DNA from: Kiloniellaceae bacterium
GTDB lineage: Bacteria > Pseudomonadota > Alphaproteobacteria > Kiloniellales > J153
Assembly: GCA_021776095.1 (NCBI GenBank)
Contig: JAJFGO010000044.1
Coordinates: 1-39,079 of the forward strand
Length of the DNA: 39,079 nt
Direction of reading: 5' to 3'
Positions 16,843-24,013 of this stretch are shown here, in pieces (the stretch's first letter is position 1; each line of letters starts with the position of its first letter). Both the position numbers and the translations under genes were made by a program. The notes under the pieces are model-generated. The model made no database searches and was not told where the DNA came from. It was given only the letters and a program-made list of their open reading frames with translations.

Positions 16843-17702
16843 GTCGCTTCCGCCACGATCGGGTTGCGCAGGGTTCCGATCTTTTCGATCTCGACCTCGC
16901 AAACGTCGCCGGGGTGCATCCAAAGCGGCGGCGTGCGTGCGAAGCCGACGCCGGGCGGTGTGCCGGTCGGGATGATATCGCCGGGCTCCAGGGTCATGGC
17001 CTCCGACAAGGTCGAGATCAGGGTCGCCACATCGAAGATCATATCGCCGGTGTCGCCGTCTTGCCGAACCTCGCCGTTGACGCGGGCCTGAATGCGTAAG
17101 GGCGCGGCCCCCGGCGGCAGTTCGTCGGCGGTGACGATGTCCGGACCCCAAGAGCCGGAGGCGTCGAAGTTCTTGCCCATGGCCCACTGGCTGGACTTGA
17201 ACTGATAGTCGCGCAGGCTGCCGTCGTTGAAGATCGAATAGCCGGCCACGTGATCCAGGGCCTTGTCCTTGGCGATGTGCCGCCCGCCGGTGCCGATCAC
17301 CACCAGCAATTCCGCCTCGTGATCGAAATCGGTGCTGGCCTTGGGGCAAACCAGGGCCGCGCCATGGCCGACCAAGGAGGTCGGCCAGCGCGGGAAGACG
17401 ATGGGATAATCCGGGATCGCCTGGCCCGCTTCCTCGGCGTGGCTGCGGTAATTCAAGCCGATGGCCAGGATCTTAGGCGGATACGGAATCGGCACCAGCA
17501 GGCGCGTGTTCGCCGCCGGAACCAGTGCCCGATCCGGGGCCGCTTCCACCGCGTGGGCGACCTCCGCCAAGGCCTCGGTCGCGAAGATCGCCGGCCAGGT
17601 CCTCGGCAGATCCGGCGCGGCCTGGGAAAGATCGACAATGGCGTCGCCGCGCCGCACGCCGCAAGTTGCCCGCCCGGCCTTATCGAATGTCACGAGACGC
17701 AT
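16839..17702 (-). CDS. Fumarylacetoacetate-hydrolase-family enzyme
   Basis: 287 aa from ATG at 17702 with AGGA 9 nt upstream; the open frame further upstream (to 17819) runs into the repeat and is not used. FAH-fold enzymes cleave or hydrate beta-diketo acids with a divalent metal. Seen: GLNYRSHAEE near residue 76 (catalytic His region), DHEAELLVVIG near 118 (metal-binding Glu pair), HVAGYSIFNDGSLRDYQ near 142 (metal-binding Asp) and PTGTPPGVG near 252. It sits between the liv operon and mmsA, suggesting a step in breakdown of the imported compound. The exact reaction (hydrolase, decarboxylase or hydratase) cannot be assigned. Confidence 0.9.
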   Translation of the reverse strand: MRLVTFDKAGRATCGVRRGDAIVDLSQAAPDLPRTWPAIFATEALAEVAHAVEAAPDRALVPAANTRLLVPIPYPPKILAIGLNYRSHAEEAGQAIPDYPIVFPRWPTSLVGHGAALVCPKASTDFDHEAELLVVIGTGGRHIAKDKALDHVAGYSIFNDGSLRDYQFKSSQWAMGKNFDASGSWGPDIVTADELPPGAAPLRIQARVNGEVRQDGDTGDMIFDVATLISTLSEAMTLEPGDIIPTGTPPGVGFARTPPLWMHPGDVCEVEIEKIGTLRNPIVAEAT

Positions 17703-17777
17703 GTGTTCGTTTCCTTGAGATGTCGCGGTCCAGCAGCCCACCGCTGGAAGGGAGCGCTGCGGCAGGGACTTGTCCTC

Positions 17778-17844
17778 TCCTTCGACGAGCTCAGGATGAG
17801 GACAAGCCGTCGAAAGCAAGCCTCATCCTGAGCTTGTCGAAGGA
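17778..17844. repeat. REP-like palindrome between FAH and mmsA genes
   Basis: Two 24-bp arms (17778-17801 and 17821-17844) are inverted copies differing at one base, with a 19-nt loop; each reads CTTCGAC(A/G)AGCTCAGGATGA in one direction. This TCGACAAGCTCAGGATGA palindrome is a widespread interspersed repeat in alpha- and other proteobacterial genomes. It lies between two minus-strand genes and can form a very stable cruciform or RNA hairpin. Confidence 0.8.
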
Positions 17845-17882
17845 CAAGGGCGTTGGGCGCAAGCGGCGCCGCCGCGCCAATC

Positions 17883-19382
17883 CTATCCCAACACAGGAAT
17901 GGTGTATTCCGCCCCGGCGCGGATGCCGGTGGGCCAGCGCGCGGTCACGGTCTTGAGCTTGGTATAGAAGCGCACGCCTTCTTCGCCGTGCATGTGATGA
18001 TCGCCGAACAGCGAGCGCTTCCAGCCGCCGAAGCTGTGATAAGCGACGGGCACCGGGATCGGCACATTGACGCCGACCATGCCGACCTTGATCGAGCTGG
18101 CGAAGCTGCGCGCGGCGTCGCCGTCGCGGGTGAAGATCGCGGTGCCGTTGCCGTATTCGTGATCGTTCACCATCTTGGCCGCCTCGGCGTAGTCCTTGGC
18201 GCGTACCACCGAGAGCACCGGGCCGAAGATTTCGTCGGTGTAGATCGACATGTCTGTGGTCACCTTGTCGAAGATCGACCCGCCCATGAAGTAGCCCTTC
18301 TCGTAGCCCTGCAGGCTGATCTTGCGGCCATCGAGCACCAGAGACGCGCCCTCCTTAATGCCGGTGTCGATGTAGCCCATGACCTTGTCGTAGTGCTCCT
18401 TGGTCACCAGGGGGCCCATCTCGACCTCCGGGTCGGTGCCGGGGCCGACCTTGAGCGCCTGCACCCGCGGCGTCAGGTTATCGATCAAGGTGTCCGCCAC
18501 CTTGTCGCCGACCGCGACCGCGACCGAGATCGCCATGCAGCGCTCCCCGGCCGAGCCGTAGGCGGCGCCCATGATGGCGTCGCTGACCTGATCCATGTCG
18601 GCGTCGGGCATGATGACCATGTGGTTTTTGGCGCCGCCCAGGGCCTGGACCCGCTTATTATGGGCGCAGCCGGTGTGATAGATGTATTCTGCCGTGGCGG
18701 TCGCGCCGACGAAGCTGACCGCCGCGATGTCGGGGTCGCTCAGGATGGCGTTGACCGCCTCCTTGTCGCCCTGGACCACATTGAACACGCCGTCCGGCAG
18801 GCCGGCCTCCTTGTACAACTCGGCCAGGCGCATGGCGAAGGACGGATCCTTTTCCGAGGGCTTCAGGATGAAGGTGTTGCCGCAGGCGATGGCGATCGGC
18901 GACATCCACAGGGGGATCATGGCCGGGAAGTTGAAGGGCGTGATGCCAGCCACTACGCCCAGGGGCTGGCGCATGGAATAGCTGTCGATGTTGGGGCCGA
19001 CCTCGGCGGTGAAGTCGCCCTTCAGCAACTGCGGGATGCCGCAGGCGAATTCCACCACCTCGATCCCCCGGGTGGTCGAGCCCTTGGCGTCCTCGACCGT
19101 CTTGCCGTGTTCCTCGGTCACCAGGCGGGCCAGCTCGTCGAGGTTGTCCTCGAGCAACTGTTTGAGGCGGAACATGACCCGCGCCCGGCGCAGGGGCGGC
19201 GTGGCCGCCCAGGCCGGAAAGGCCGCCTTGGCGGCCTCGACCGCGCCGCGCAGCTCGGCCGCGCTGGCGAAGGAAACTTGGCGCACCACCTCGCCGATGG
19301 CCGGATTGTACACATCGCCGAAACGGCCGCTCTTGCCCTCGACTACGCGCCCGTTGACGTAATGTTGAATGATCTCGGTCAT
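17883..19382 (-). CDS. mmsA: CoA-acylating methylmalonate-semialdehyde dehydrogenase
   Basis: 499 aa, the usual length. It converts methylmalonate or malonate semialdehyde plus CoA and NAD+ to propionyl- or acetyl-CoA in valine, thymine or inositol breakdown. Seen: [23 protein letters not shown] near 147, [14 protein letters not shown], the family-specific [16 protein letters not shown] near 247 (no general-base Glu, as expected for this CoA-dependent group) and catalytic Cys282 in AGERCMAIS. The start is ATG at 19382; upstream codons lack family similarity. Next to a liv-type importer and an FAH enzyme, valine or related catabolism is a reasonable guess. Confidence 0.95.
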   Translation of the reverse strand: MTEIIQHYVNGRVVEGKSGRFGDVYNPAIGEVVRQVSFASAAELRGAVEAAKAAFPAWAATPPLRRARVMFRLKQLLEDNLDELARLVTEEHGKTVEDAKGSTTRGIEVVEFACGIPQLLKGDFTAEVGPNIDSYSMRQPLGVVAGITPFNFPAMIPLWMSPIAIACGNTFILKPSEKDPSFAMRLAELYKEAGLPDGVFNVVQGDKEAVNAILSDPDIAAVSFVGATATAEYIYHTGCAHNKRVQALGGAKNHMVIMPDADMDQVSDAIMGAAYGSAGERCMAISVAVAVGDKVADTLIDNLTPRVQALKVGPGTDPEVEMGPLVTKEHYDKVMGYIDTGIKEGASLVLDGRKISLQGYEKGYFMGGSIFDKVTTDMSIYTDEIFGPVLSVVRAKDYAEAAKMVNDHEYGNGTAIFTRDGDAARSFASSIKVGMVGVNVPIPVPVAYHSFGGWKRSLFGDHHMHGEEGVRFYTKLKTVTARWPTGIRAGAEYTIPVLG

Positions 19383-19562
19383 GGCTCTTGTCCCCAAGTT
19401 TCCTAACTCTGGCTCAATCTCAAAGCCGCCGGCCCCGACGGCGGCACTCCCGCGCACAATAGCCCAGCCCGGCCGGGCGCGGAAAGGGTCAGTGGCGGAG
19501 GATCGATGGGGGCAGGGGTGGGGAAATCGCGCCCCGGACCGTGCCCTGAACTACGACCGGGC

Positions 19563-19988
19563 TTAAGAAAACGCGACGGCGACGCGTACCAGGGCAACGC
19601 CGAGGATCAGGCCATAGCCGGCGTAGAGGCAGACATGGACGGCCGTGGTCCACTGCCCCTTGGCGCCGGCCAGTTCGGTCTCGATCGCCTTCAGGCGGGC
19701 GCGCCGGTCTTCCAGGTCCCGGCGAAGCGGTTCGTAGTCCGGGCTCGTTGGGTCGAGCTGGCCGAGCCTATCTTCTTGCGTCTCGATGCCCGCGAGCAGG
19801 GGCTTGATGCGGGCGATCTGCCGGCCTTGTTCGTTGATTCGAATGGCGGGAAACGCCAGCAAAAGGGTGCTGGCCAGCAGGATGACCGCCATGTAGGCAT
19901 TGAGCTTGTCCGGTGGCACCTTCGCCCCCATGGCCCAAACCGCCGCCGGAACCAGCAGCCACAGAACGCGCAGCCACAGGGGGTTCAT
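19563..19988 (-). CDS. Small membrane protein with coiled coil, third gene of the toxin-antitoxin-like operon
   Basis: 141 aa. Two hydrophobic segments at about 4-21 and 31-49, a charged helical stretch at about 50-110 rich in R/E/L heptads (likely coiled coil), and a third hydrophobic segment at about 115-139. The start ATG at 19988 is 25 nt downstream of the antitoxin stop on the same strand, separated only by a 14-bp tandem duplication, so it probably shares the transcript. No family recognised. It could be an unrelated inner-membrane protein or an effector or anchor linked to the upstream pair. Confidence 0.75.
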   Translation of the reverse strand: MNPLWLRVLWLLVPAAVWAMGAKVPPDKLNAYMAVILLASTLLLAFPAIRINEQGRQIARIKPLLAGIETQEDRLGQLDPTSPDYEPLRRDLEDRRARLKAIETELAGAKGQWTTAVHVCLYAGYGLILGVALVRVAVAFS

Positions 19989-19990
19989 GG

Positions 19991-20018
19991 CTTGGGGGTC
20001 ACGGCTTGGGGGTCACGA
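19991..20018. repeat. 14-bp tandem duplication at the antitoxin 3' end
   Basis: CTTGGGGGTCACGG is followed directly by CTTGGGGGTCACGA. The duplication covers the last codon and stop of the antitoxin and repeats the stop in the spacer to the next gene, which indicates recent slippage. Confidence 0.7.
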
Positions 20019-20444
20019 TTCGGTCGCGACCTCTGCCGCGGCCTCGTCTTCGTCCTCGGCCGCGATGACAACCTCCTCGTCGCGCAGAATGGTGTGCAGC
20101 GCGTATTTGACGCCCCGATCCTTGCGATCGATGAAGGCATAGGCCATGTCGACGCCGCAGTGGGCGGCGAACAGCGCGATGGTCTCCGCCTTGGGAATCG
20201 GGCCGCTCGAGGATTCCATTCGGGACACATAGGAGGGGTCCACGCCCATCTTCTGGGCAATCTCGGCCTGGCTCTGGTTGGAGCCGATCCGGATCGCCTC
20301 GAGCTTGCGGGCGATGCGCCGCTTGGGCTCGGTTTCCTTCCAGCGCTTCAGGAAGGCCTCGCTCGGCTCGAACCCCTTCGAGAAGCGCGGCGCCTCGGCC
20401 TCGAACGTCACCGGGGCGCTTGGATGTAGGGTCTTGCTGGTCAT
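20013..20444 (-). CDS. XRE-type helix-turn-helix protein, probable antitoxin
   Basis: 143 aa from ATG at 20444, whose bases overlap the stop of the upstream gene (ATGA); an ATG three codons earlier is possible. A HTH domain lies at about 42-100: RRIARKLEAIRIGSNQSQAEIAQKMG, then VDPSYVSRMESS and a PKAETIALFAAHCG helix. The N-terminus (about 1-40) is the likely toxin-binding segment and the C-terminus is strongly acidic (AAEDEDEAAAEV). Order toxin then HTH antitoxin matches HigBA-like modules. It probably represses its own promoter through the CATGAT-N6-ATCATG palindrome at 20792-20809. Confidence 0.8.
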   Translation of the reverse strand: MTSKTLHPSAPVTFEAEAPRFSKGFEPSEAFLKRWKETEPKRRIARKLEAIRIGSNQSQAEIAQKMGVDPSYVSRMESSSGPIPKAETIALFAAHCGVDMAYAFIDRKDRGVKYALHTILRDEEVVIAAEDEDEAAAEVATES

Positions 20445-20794
20445 GGCTGCCATCCCGGTTTGGCCGGTAACTGGTTTCGGGTTCGGCCGCTGTAGGTATA
20501 GGCCGTGTTGATCGCCGGCTGATGGGGCGAATTTCGCACCGCGGTCAGCACGATGGTTTGGGCGTTGATGTCGTGGAAGGCGACCATCAGATGCGACGAG
20601 ACGTTGAGCCTGCGCGCCAGCACCCGGTAACGCAGGGTGTCGTCGGCATAGATGTGGCGCGGATCGAAGGTCTCCTCGCCCCAACGCTGTAGCAGTTCCT
20701 CGACATCCATTTCCTCATCCAGGGAAAGCGCCGCGAGATCCGCCTTGAGGGCGGCGGCGATCGGCTCTTCCCAGCATCGTGCTGTTTTTATCAT
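20441..20794 (-). CDS. Putative toxin of a type II toxin-antitoxin pair (RelE/ParE-like guess)
   Basis: 117 aa from ATG at 20794. The frame is tightly coupled to an HTH gene by an ATGA overlap. The C-terminal half (LRYRVLARRLNVSSHLMV, then AFHDINAQTIVLTAVRNSPH) has the alternating strand pattern and the late x-V-R-N/H motif seen in RelE/ParE-fold toxins, but similarity is weak and I do not recognise a named family. The -10 box of the only good promoter overlaps this ATG, so the messenger may begin inside the frame; an internal ATG at 20710 behind GAGGAA would give an 89-aa product, a normal size for RelE-like toxins. Function inferred from context. Confidence 0.65.
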   Translation of the reverse strand: MIKTARCWEEPIAAALKADLAALSLDEEMDVEELLQRWGEETFDPRHIYADDTLRYRVLARRLNVSSHLMVAFHDINAQTIVLTAVRNSPHQPAINTAYTYSGRTRNQLPAKPGWQP

Positions 20795-20822
20795 GATATC
20801 GGAATCATGCTATTTTTGTCAA
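20792..20822 (-). promoter_or_regulatory. Near-consensus promoter with overlapping palindromic operator
   Basis: On the minus strand TTGACA (20817-20822), an 18-nt spacer and TATCAT (20793-20798) form an almost perfect sigma-70 promoter. The -10 lies within an 18-bp inverted repeat, CATGAT-N6-ATCATG (20792-20809), the expected arrangement for autorepression by the XRE antitoxin. Transcription would start near 20786. Confidence 0.7.
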
Positions 20823-20889
20823 GACACCTGTATGTACCCATGATCCCGATTAGATAACGAGATTTACGAAAAGCGATCAAATATTAACC

Positions 20890-21174
20890 ATGTTCGCGGC
20901 CGCTTCGGCTCAAAGGCCGCAGAGCAGATACTATGACGACATCGTCGCCCAGGTCGCCGCCCTCATGGCAAGTCTGGCCATCAACCACCCCTTCATCGAC
21001 GGCAACAAGAAAGTCGCCTTCGCCGCCGCCGATGTTTTTCTGCGCATGAACGGCTATCGCATCGAGGGCGACCCGTCGGACCTATACCGCCGGATCATGG
21101 GATTGTTCGATGACGGATGCTTCGAGTTGAAACACCTCGACGCCATGCTGCGCGAGGTGACGCGGAAGGTGTGA
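20890..21174 (+). pseudogene. N-terminally truncated Doc/Fic-family (death-on-curing) protein
   Basis: 94 aa. The Fic/Doc active-site motif is intact: NHPFIDGNKKVAF at about residues 32-44, followed by AAADVFLRMNGYRIEGD and the usual C-terminal helix. Complete Doc-type proteins are about 125-130 aa and begin with an LxExVxxIHxxxI...GLRDxGLLE block; here the protein starts only at the RPQSRYYDD segment and a stop codon lies two codons upstream of the ATG, so roughly 30 residues are missing. No Phd-type antitoxin is beside it. The core could still be made, but with no ribosome site and the N-terminus lost it is probably a remnant. Confidence 0.7.
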
Positions 21175-21321
21175 GGCGAATTCTGGAAATGAAATTCTCT
21201 GGCCATGGAGTACGGAGCAGAAATTCATATTCCTGGAACGAAGTACCTATTCTCCGTCAAAATATGAATTGTGCTGCAGACATTCGTAATTGTTTCATAA
21301 AATAAGCGTTCAGACGCGCGT

Positions 21322-22134
21322 TCAAGAAGGTTGTGCCTGAGGCGAATGCGAAACGAATTCTCGGCGGAAACCGTTTACTAGATTGGGTTTGATCTTTTCC
21401 AAAAGCACTTCAGAGTGTTTCGTACCCGCCAGAGCACGCGCCAAAATGAACGCGCAGACGTCAGCAATTTGCACCGGGCTTGATCCCGACTTCCGGACAA
21501 AAAGCGGCTCTTCTACGAGGTGGGTTAAGGGGTGCCAACTTATATTGGGATCGGCCTCAATCGTGGCGCGGGTACGAGGGTTCGTGAAAAGTTGGGCAAC
21601 CGTTAGCAAGTTGAACCTATGATCTTCGTGTAACTCAGCGACCGCAAAAGCCTTCTCATTCTTGAGTTCACGTTCCATCCAGCGTTCGACCAGCCCCAGA
21701 CAATTCAAGAAGCAAATTGTGTGACACTTTTTGGTTGCTATCGCCCGCTCCTTCCGAACGAGATGTTTGGCGCTACCGGCCGGCAGTTCTTTTGGGGGAT
21801 ATTCACTCCGCTTCACGCACGAGTAGATTATCGGCAGCTGAAACTTTCGAGGAATGTCGGCGAGATGGCCCAAAATTTCCAACCGCTTCTCTAAATCCCA
21901 ATTCTGTCTAGGAAAGAATCCTTCGCCGTGCCAAAGCTCTTTTGCGTGGAAGGCAAATTTTAATGGCCTGTTTGAATCCGGCCCAACCAGGTCATCTGCC
22001 ATGGCCAAGAGGTATTTTTGGAGAGGAGAATATTGGTCATCCACATGCAACATTACTCCTGCCACAACAGTGTAAGGTTCATTGTCAGGGTTACCAATTC
22101 CCGCTTCGTCAAGGTAGACATGGCGCACGGTCAT
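21322..22134 (-). CDS. DUF3800 domain-containing protein
   Basis: 270 aa. Landmarks of DUF3800 seen: YLDEAG at residues 7-12 (conserved Asp-Glu), KFAFHAKELWHG near 59, AVAELHEDH near 165 and PVQIADVCAFILARAL near 230 (conserved Gln and Asp). The acidic residues suggest a metal-dependent, RNase H-like nuclease site, but activity is unproven. The family is common in prophages, islands and defence regions. Base composition is clearly AT-richer than in the flanking genes, a sign of acquisition. The start may be ATG at 22134 or, better spaced from GGAG, the GTG two codons later (22128). It stands alone with its own candidate promoter. Confidence 0.85.
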   Translation of the reverse strand: MTVRHVYLDEAGIGNPDNEPYTVVAGVMLHVDDQYSPLQKYLLAMADDLVGPDSNRPLKFAFHAKELWHGEGFFPRQNWDLEKRLEILGHLADIPRKFQLPIIYSCVKRSEYPPKELPAGSAKHLVRKERAIATKKCHTICFLNCLGLVERWMERELKNEKAFAVAELHEDHRFNLLTVAQLFTNPRTRATIEADPNISWHPLTHLVEEPLFVRKSGSSPVQIADVCAFILARALAGTKHSEVLLEKIKPNLVNGFRREFVSHSPQAQPS

Positions 22135-22143
22135 CTCCGGCGG

Positions 22144-22171
22144 TTGTTATGATGCGATCATATCGTATCAA
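22144..22171 (-). promoter_or_regulatory. Candidate promoter of the DUF3800 gene
   Basis: On the minus strand TTGATA (22166-22171), a 16-nt spacer and TAACAA (22144-22149). The -35 is good and the -10 moderate. It lies just upstream of the start in an AT-rich stretch. Confidence 0.35.
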
Positions 22172-22224
22172 CACATCCCATGGGTCTGGGAAGTTTTAGT
22201 ACAGTTTTCTTCCCCCTCCTCTCC

Positions 22225-22345
22225 TTTCCCCAGGTATTGCATTGCGCCAGCTTGGCCGGGCGCTAGGCTTGGGCCCGAGAAAGCGCGGCTGTGGAATTTG
22301 CAGCCCTGATATTTCCCTGCTCGGTAGGGAATAACAGGGAAATCG
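22225..22345. repeat. Direct repeat copy 1 flanking hutD
   Basis: About 120 bp that match 23052-23178 in the same orientation with scattered differences. Shared blocks include the TTCCC(A)CAGG start, CCGGGCG-TTAG/CTAG, a GGCCCG block and the end TTCCCTGCTCGGYAGGGAA followed by TAACAGGGAAA. The last part is an inverted repeat (TTCCCTGC/GYAGGGAA) plus one more CAGGGAA. The element fills most of the gap between hutD and the DUF3800 gene. Confidence 0.75.
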
Positions 22346-22354
22346 CAGAACCGG

Positions 22355-22377
22355 GAAAACGGTAGTTTGTTACCGTT
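22355..22377 (-). terminator. Candidate intrinsic terminator of hutD
   Basis: On the minus strand AACGGTA-acaaac-TACCGTT forms a perfect 7-bp stem and runs into TTTTCCC. It is 66 nt past the hutD stop. The T-run is short, so termination may be partial. Confidence 0.45.
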
Positions 22378-22442
22378 AGGAAAGCCGCGGGTCGATGCCG
22401 ACCAGGCCCAGGCCGCCGCCCTCATGGAAAGCCCAAAACCCC

Positions 22443-23039
22443 CTAGATTGTCGTCCGGGGCGCGATGCGAATGACCGCGCAACGCAGGTCTGCGGCGAGT
22501 TGAATTTCGAGACTGTCCTGTCCCTGGTGAACGAGCGTTTCCGCGGGCGCCAATTGGCGCGTCTCGCCGCCCGTTCGAACCGCGCAACTTCCGTTCAAAC
22601 TGTGGACCAGGACATAATCGTGTTTTCCAAGCTCGAACGTCGCGGTGCGTGGACCGTGCCAAATGTCCAAGGTCGCTTCGAAGCGATCGCGCAGGGTCAT
22701 GATATTGAGGTCCCGGACGGGACCGCGCCGCAGGCGCCCGAAGAGAGGATCGTCCCCGGAAATTTCGACGGCTTGAAACGGCTCCAACGCCGTGACGCCG
22801 CCGTCCGGATCGCGCAAGTCCATACCCTCGCCGTCGATCACCGCAATGACCCGATCGGTTTTCGGAAATTCGGAAAAGGGACCGTCGCGCTCGACATCGG
22901 CGATGGAGACGCGCCAGCCCCAGTCTTGACCTGGGCCCGCGCCGCCGGTCGCGATCTCTCTGGTGATCCCGCCGCCGTTCTTCCACGGCGTCGCCTTGAC
23001 GTCCGAAAGCAAAATCCGCCGGGTCGATGAGCTTGGCAT
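22443..23039 (-). CDS. hutD: HutD/Ves family cupin protein
   Basis: 198 aa, soluble beta-rich protein. The family signature PWKNGGGITREIA (residues 18-30) is intact, followed by DWGWRVSIADVERDGPFSEFP, VIDGEGMDLRD and a second cupin half near 125-190. HutD proteins occur with histidine-utilisation genes and the E. coli relative Ves is cold-induced; the biochemical role is not established. No hut genes are nearby here. The gene lies alone between two direct repeats and starts 12 bp from the second one, so it may move as a unit or use repeat sequence as a promoter region. Confidence 0.88.
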   Translation of the reverse strand: MPSSSTRRILLSDVKATPWKNGGGITREIATGGAGPGQDWGWRVSIADVERDGPFSEFPKTDRVIAVIDGEGMDLRDPDGGVTALEPFQAVEISGDDPLFGRLRRGPVRDLNIMTLRDRFEATLDIWHGPRTATFELGKHDYVLVHSLNGSCAVRTGGETRQLAPAETLVHQGQDSLEIQLAADLRCAVIRIAPRTTI

Positions 23040-23051
23040 GGCGGTCTCGTT

Positions 23052-23178
23052 TTTCCCACAGGCTTTGCGTTGCGCGGGCCGAACCGGGCGTTAGACTTTG
23101 GCCCGCGACGGGTGTGCGTACCATGCGATTTGCGGCCCCTGATAATTCCCTGCTCGGCAGGGAATAACAGGGAAACCG
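23052..23178. repeat. Direct repeat copy 2 flanking hutD
   Basis: About 127 bp homologous to 22225-22345. In this copy the palindrome TTCCCTGC-TCG-GCAGGGAA (23146-23164) is perfect and is again followed by TAACAGGGAAA. It occupies the space between phnE (second permease) and hutD. Similar CAGGGAAT palindromes occur interspersed in other alphaproteobacterial genomes, from memory. Confidence 0.75.
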
Positions 23179-23197
23179 AAAATCCCCGAACGCCCGG

Positions 23198-24013
23198 TCA
23201 AATGATCGCGTGGCGGACCTTGGCGGAGACCCATTCGCTGAACACCACGGTCGCCAGGATGACGATCAGGATGACCGTGACCTGGGGCCAGGCCAGGACG
23301 TTGAGCGAGGCTTGCAGTTGCAGGCCGATGCCGCCCGCGCCGACCAGGCCCAGGACCGTGGATTCGCGGATGTTGATGTCCCAGCGGAACACCGTGATGC
23401 CGGCGAAGGCGGGCATGATCTGCGGCACGATGCCATAGGCCATGACTTGCCAGCGCGAGGCGCCGGTGGCGCTGATCGCCTCGACCTGTTTGGCGTCGAT
23501 CTCCTCGATCGCCTCGTACAGGAGCTTGGCCATGAAGCCGATGGAGCGCAGGCCGATGGCGATGGTGCCGGCCAGCACGCCGGGCCCGATGATCGAGACC
23601 AGCAGCAGGGCCCAGATCAGCGAATTGATCGAGCGCGAGGAGACGATGATGAGCAGCGCGATGGGCCGGATCAGGGTCGCGCTGGGCGTGGTGTTGCGCG
23701 CCGCCAAGAAGGCGACCGGCACGGCCATGAAAATGGCCAGGGCGGTACCCAGGGTCGCGATGTTGAGGGTATCCCACAGCGGAATCCAGAGTTTCTCCAT
23801 ATAGGCCCAGCGCGGCGGCACCATGCGGCCGCCGATATCGCCGGCGATGCGCGGCGCGTCCCAGACGAAGAACCAGGTGGTCGCGTCGGAAACGAACTTC
23901 CAGCAATAAAGGAACAGGGCGGTACCGACCAGCCAGCCGAACCAAATGGCGTATTGCCGCCCGGCGGTGCGCCGTTGCCAAACCTTGATGCCCGCGACTT
24001 CGGTGCTCGGCAT
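23198..24013 (-). CDS. phnE: Phosphonate/phosphite-type ABC importer permease, second copy
   Basis: 271 aa inner-membrane protein, about six helices. The start ATG at 24013 overlaps the stop of the first permease by one base. PhnE landmarks: WDTLNIATLGTALAIFMAVPVAFLAARN near 90, SSRSINSLIWALLLV near 133, the coupling loop YEAIEEIDAKQVEAISATGASRWQVMAYGIVPQ near 178, and RWDINIRESTVLGLVGAGGIGLQLQ near 217. It forms a heterodimeric pore with the other PhnE. Four genes (phnD, phnC, two phnE) are in one operon. Confidence 0.93.
   Translation of the reverse strand: MPSTEVAGIKVWQRRTAGRQYAIWFGWLVGTALFLYCWKFVSDATTWFFVWDAPRIAGDIGGRMVPPRWAYMEKLWIPLWDTLNIATLGTALAIFMAVPVAFLAARNTTPSATLIRPIALLIIVSSRSINSLIWALLLVSIIGPGVLAGTIAIGLRSIGFMAKLLYEAIEEIDAKQVEAISATGASRWQVMAYGIVPQIMPAFAGITVFRWDINIRESTVLGLVGAGGIGLQLQASLNVLAWPQVTVILIVILATVVFSEWVSAKVRHAII

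Noticed and set aside
17853-19406. 517-codon plus-strand frame
   Set aside because: Antisense of mmsA, which has a full-length match including the catalytic Cys region.
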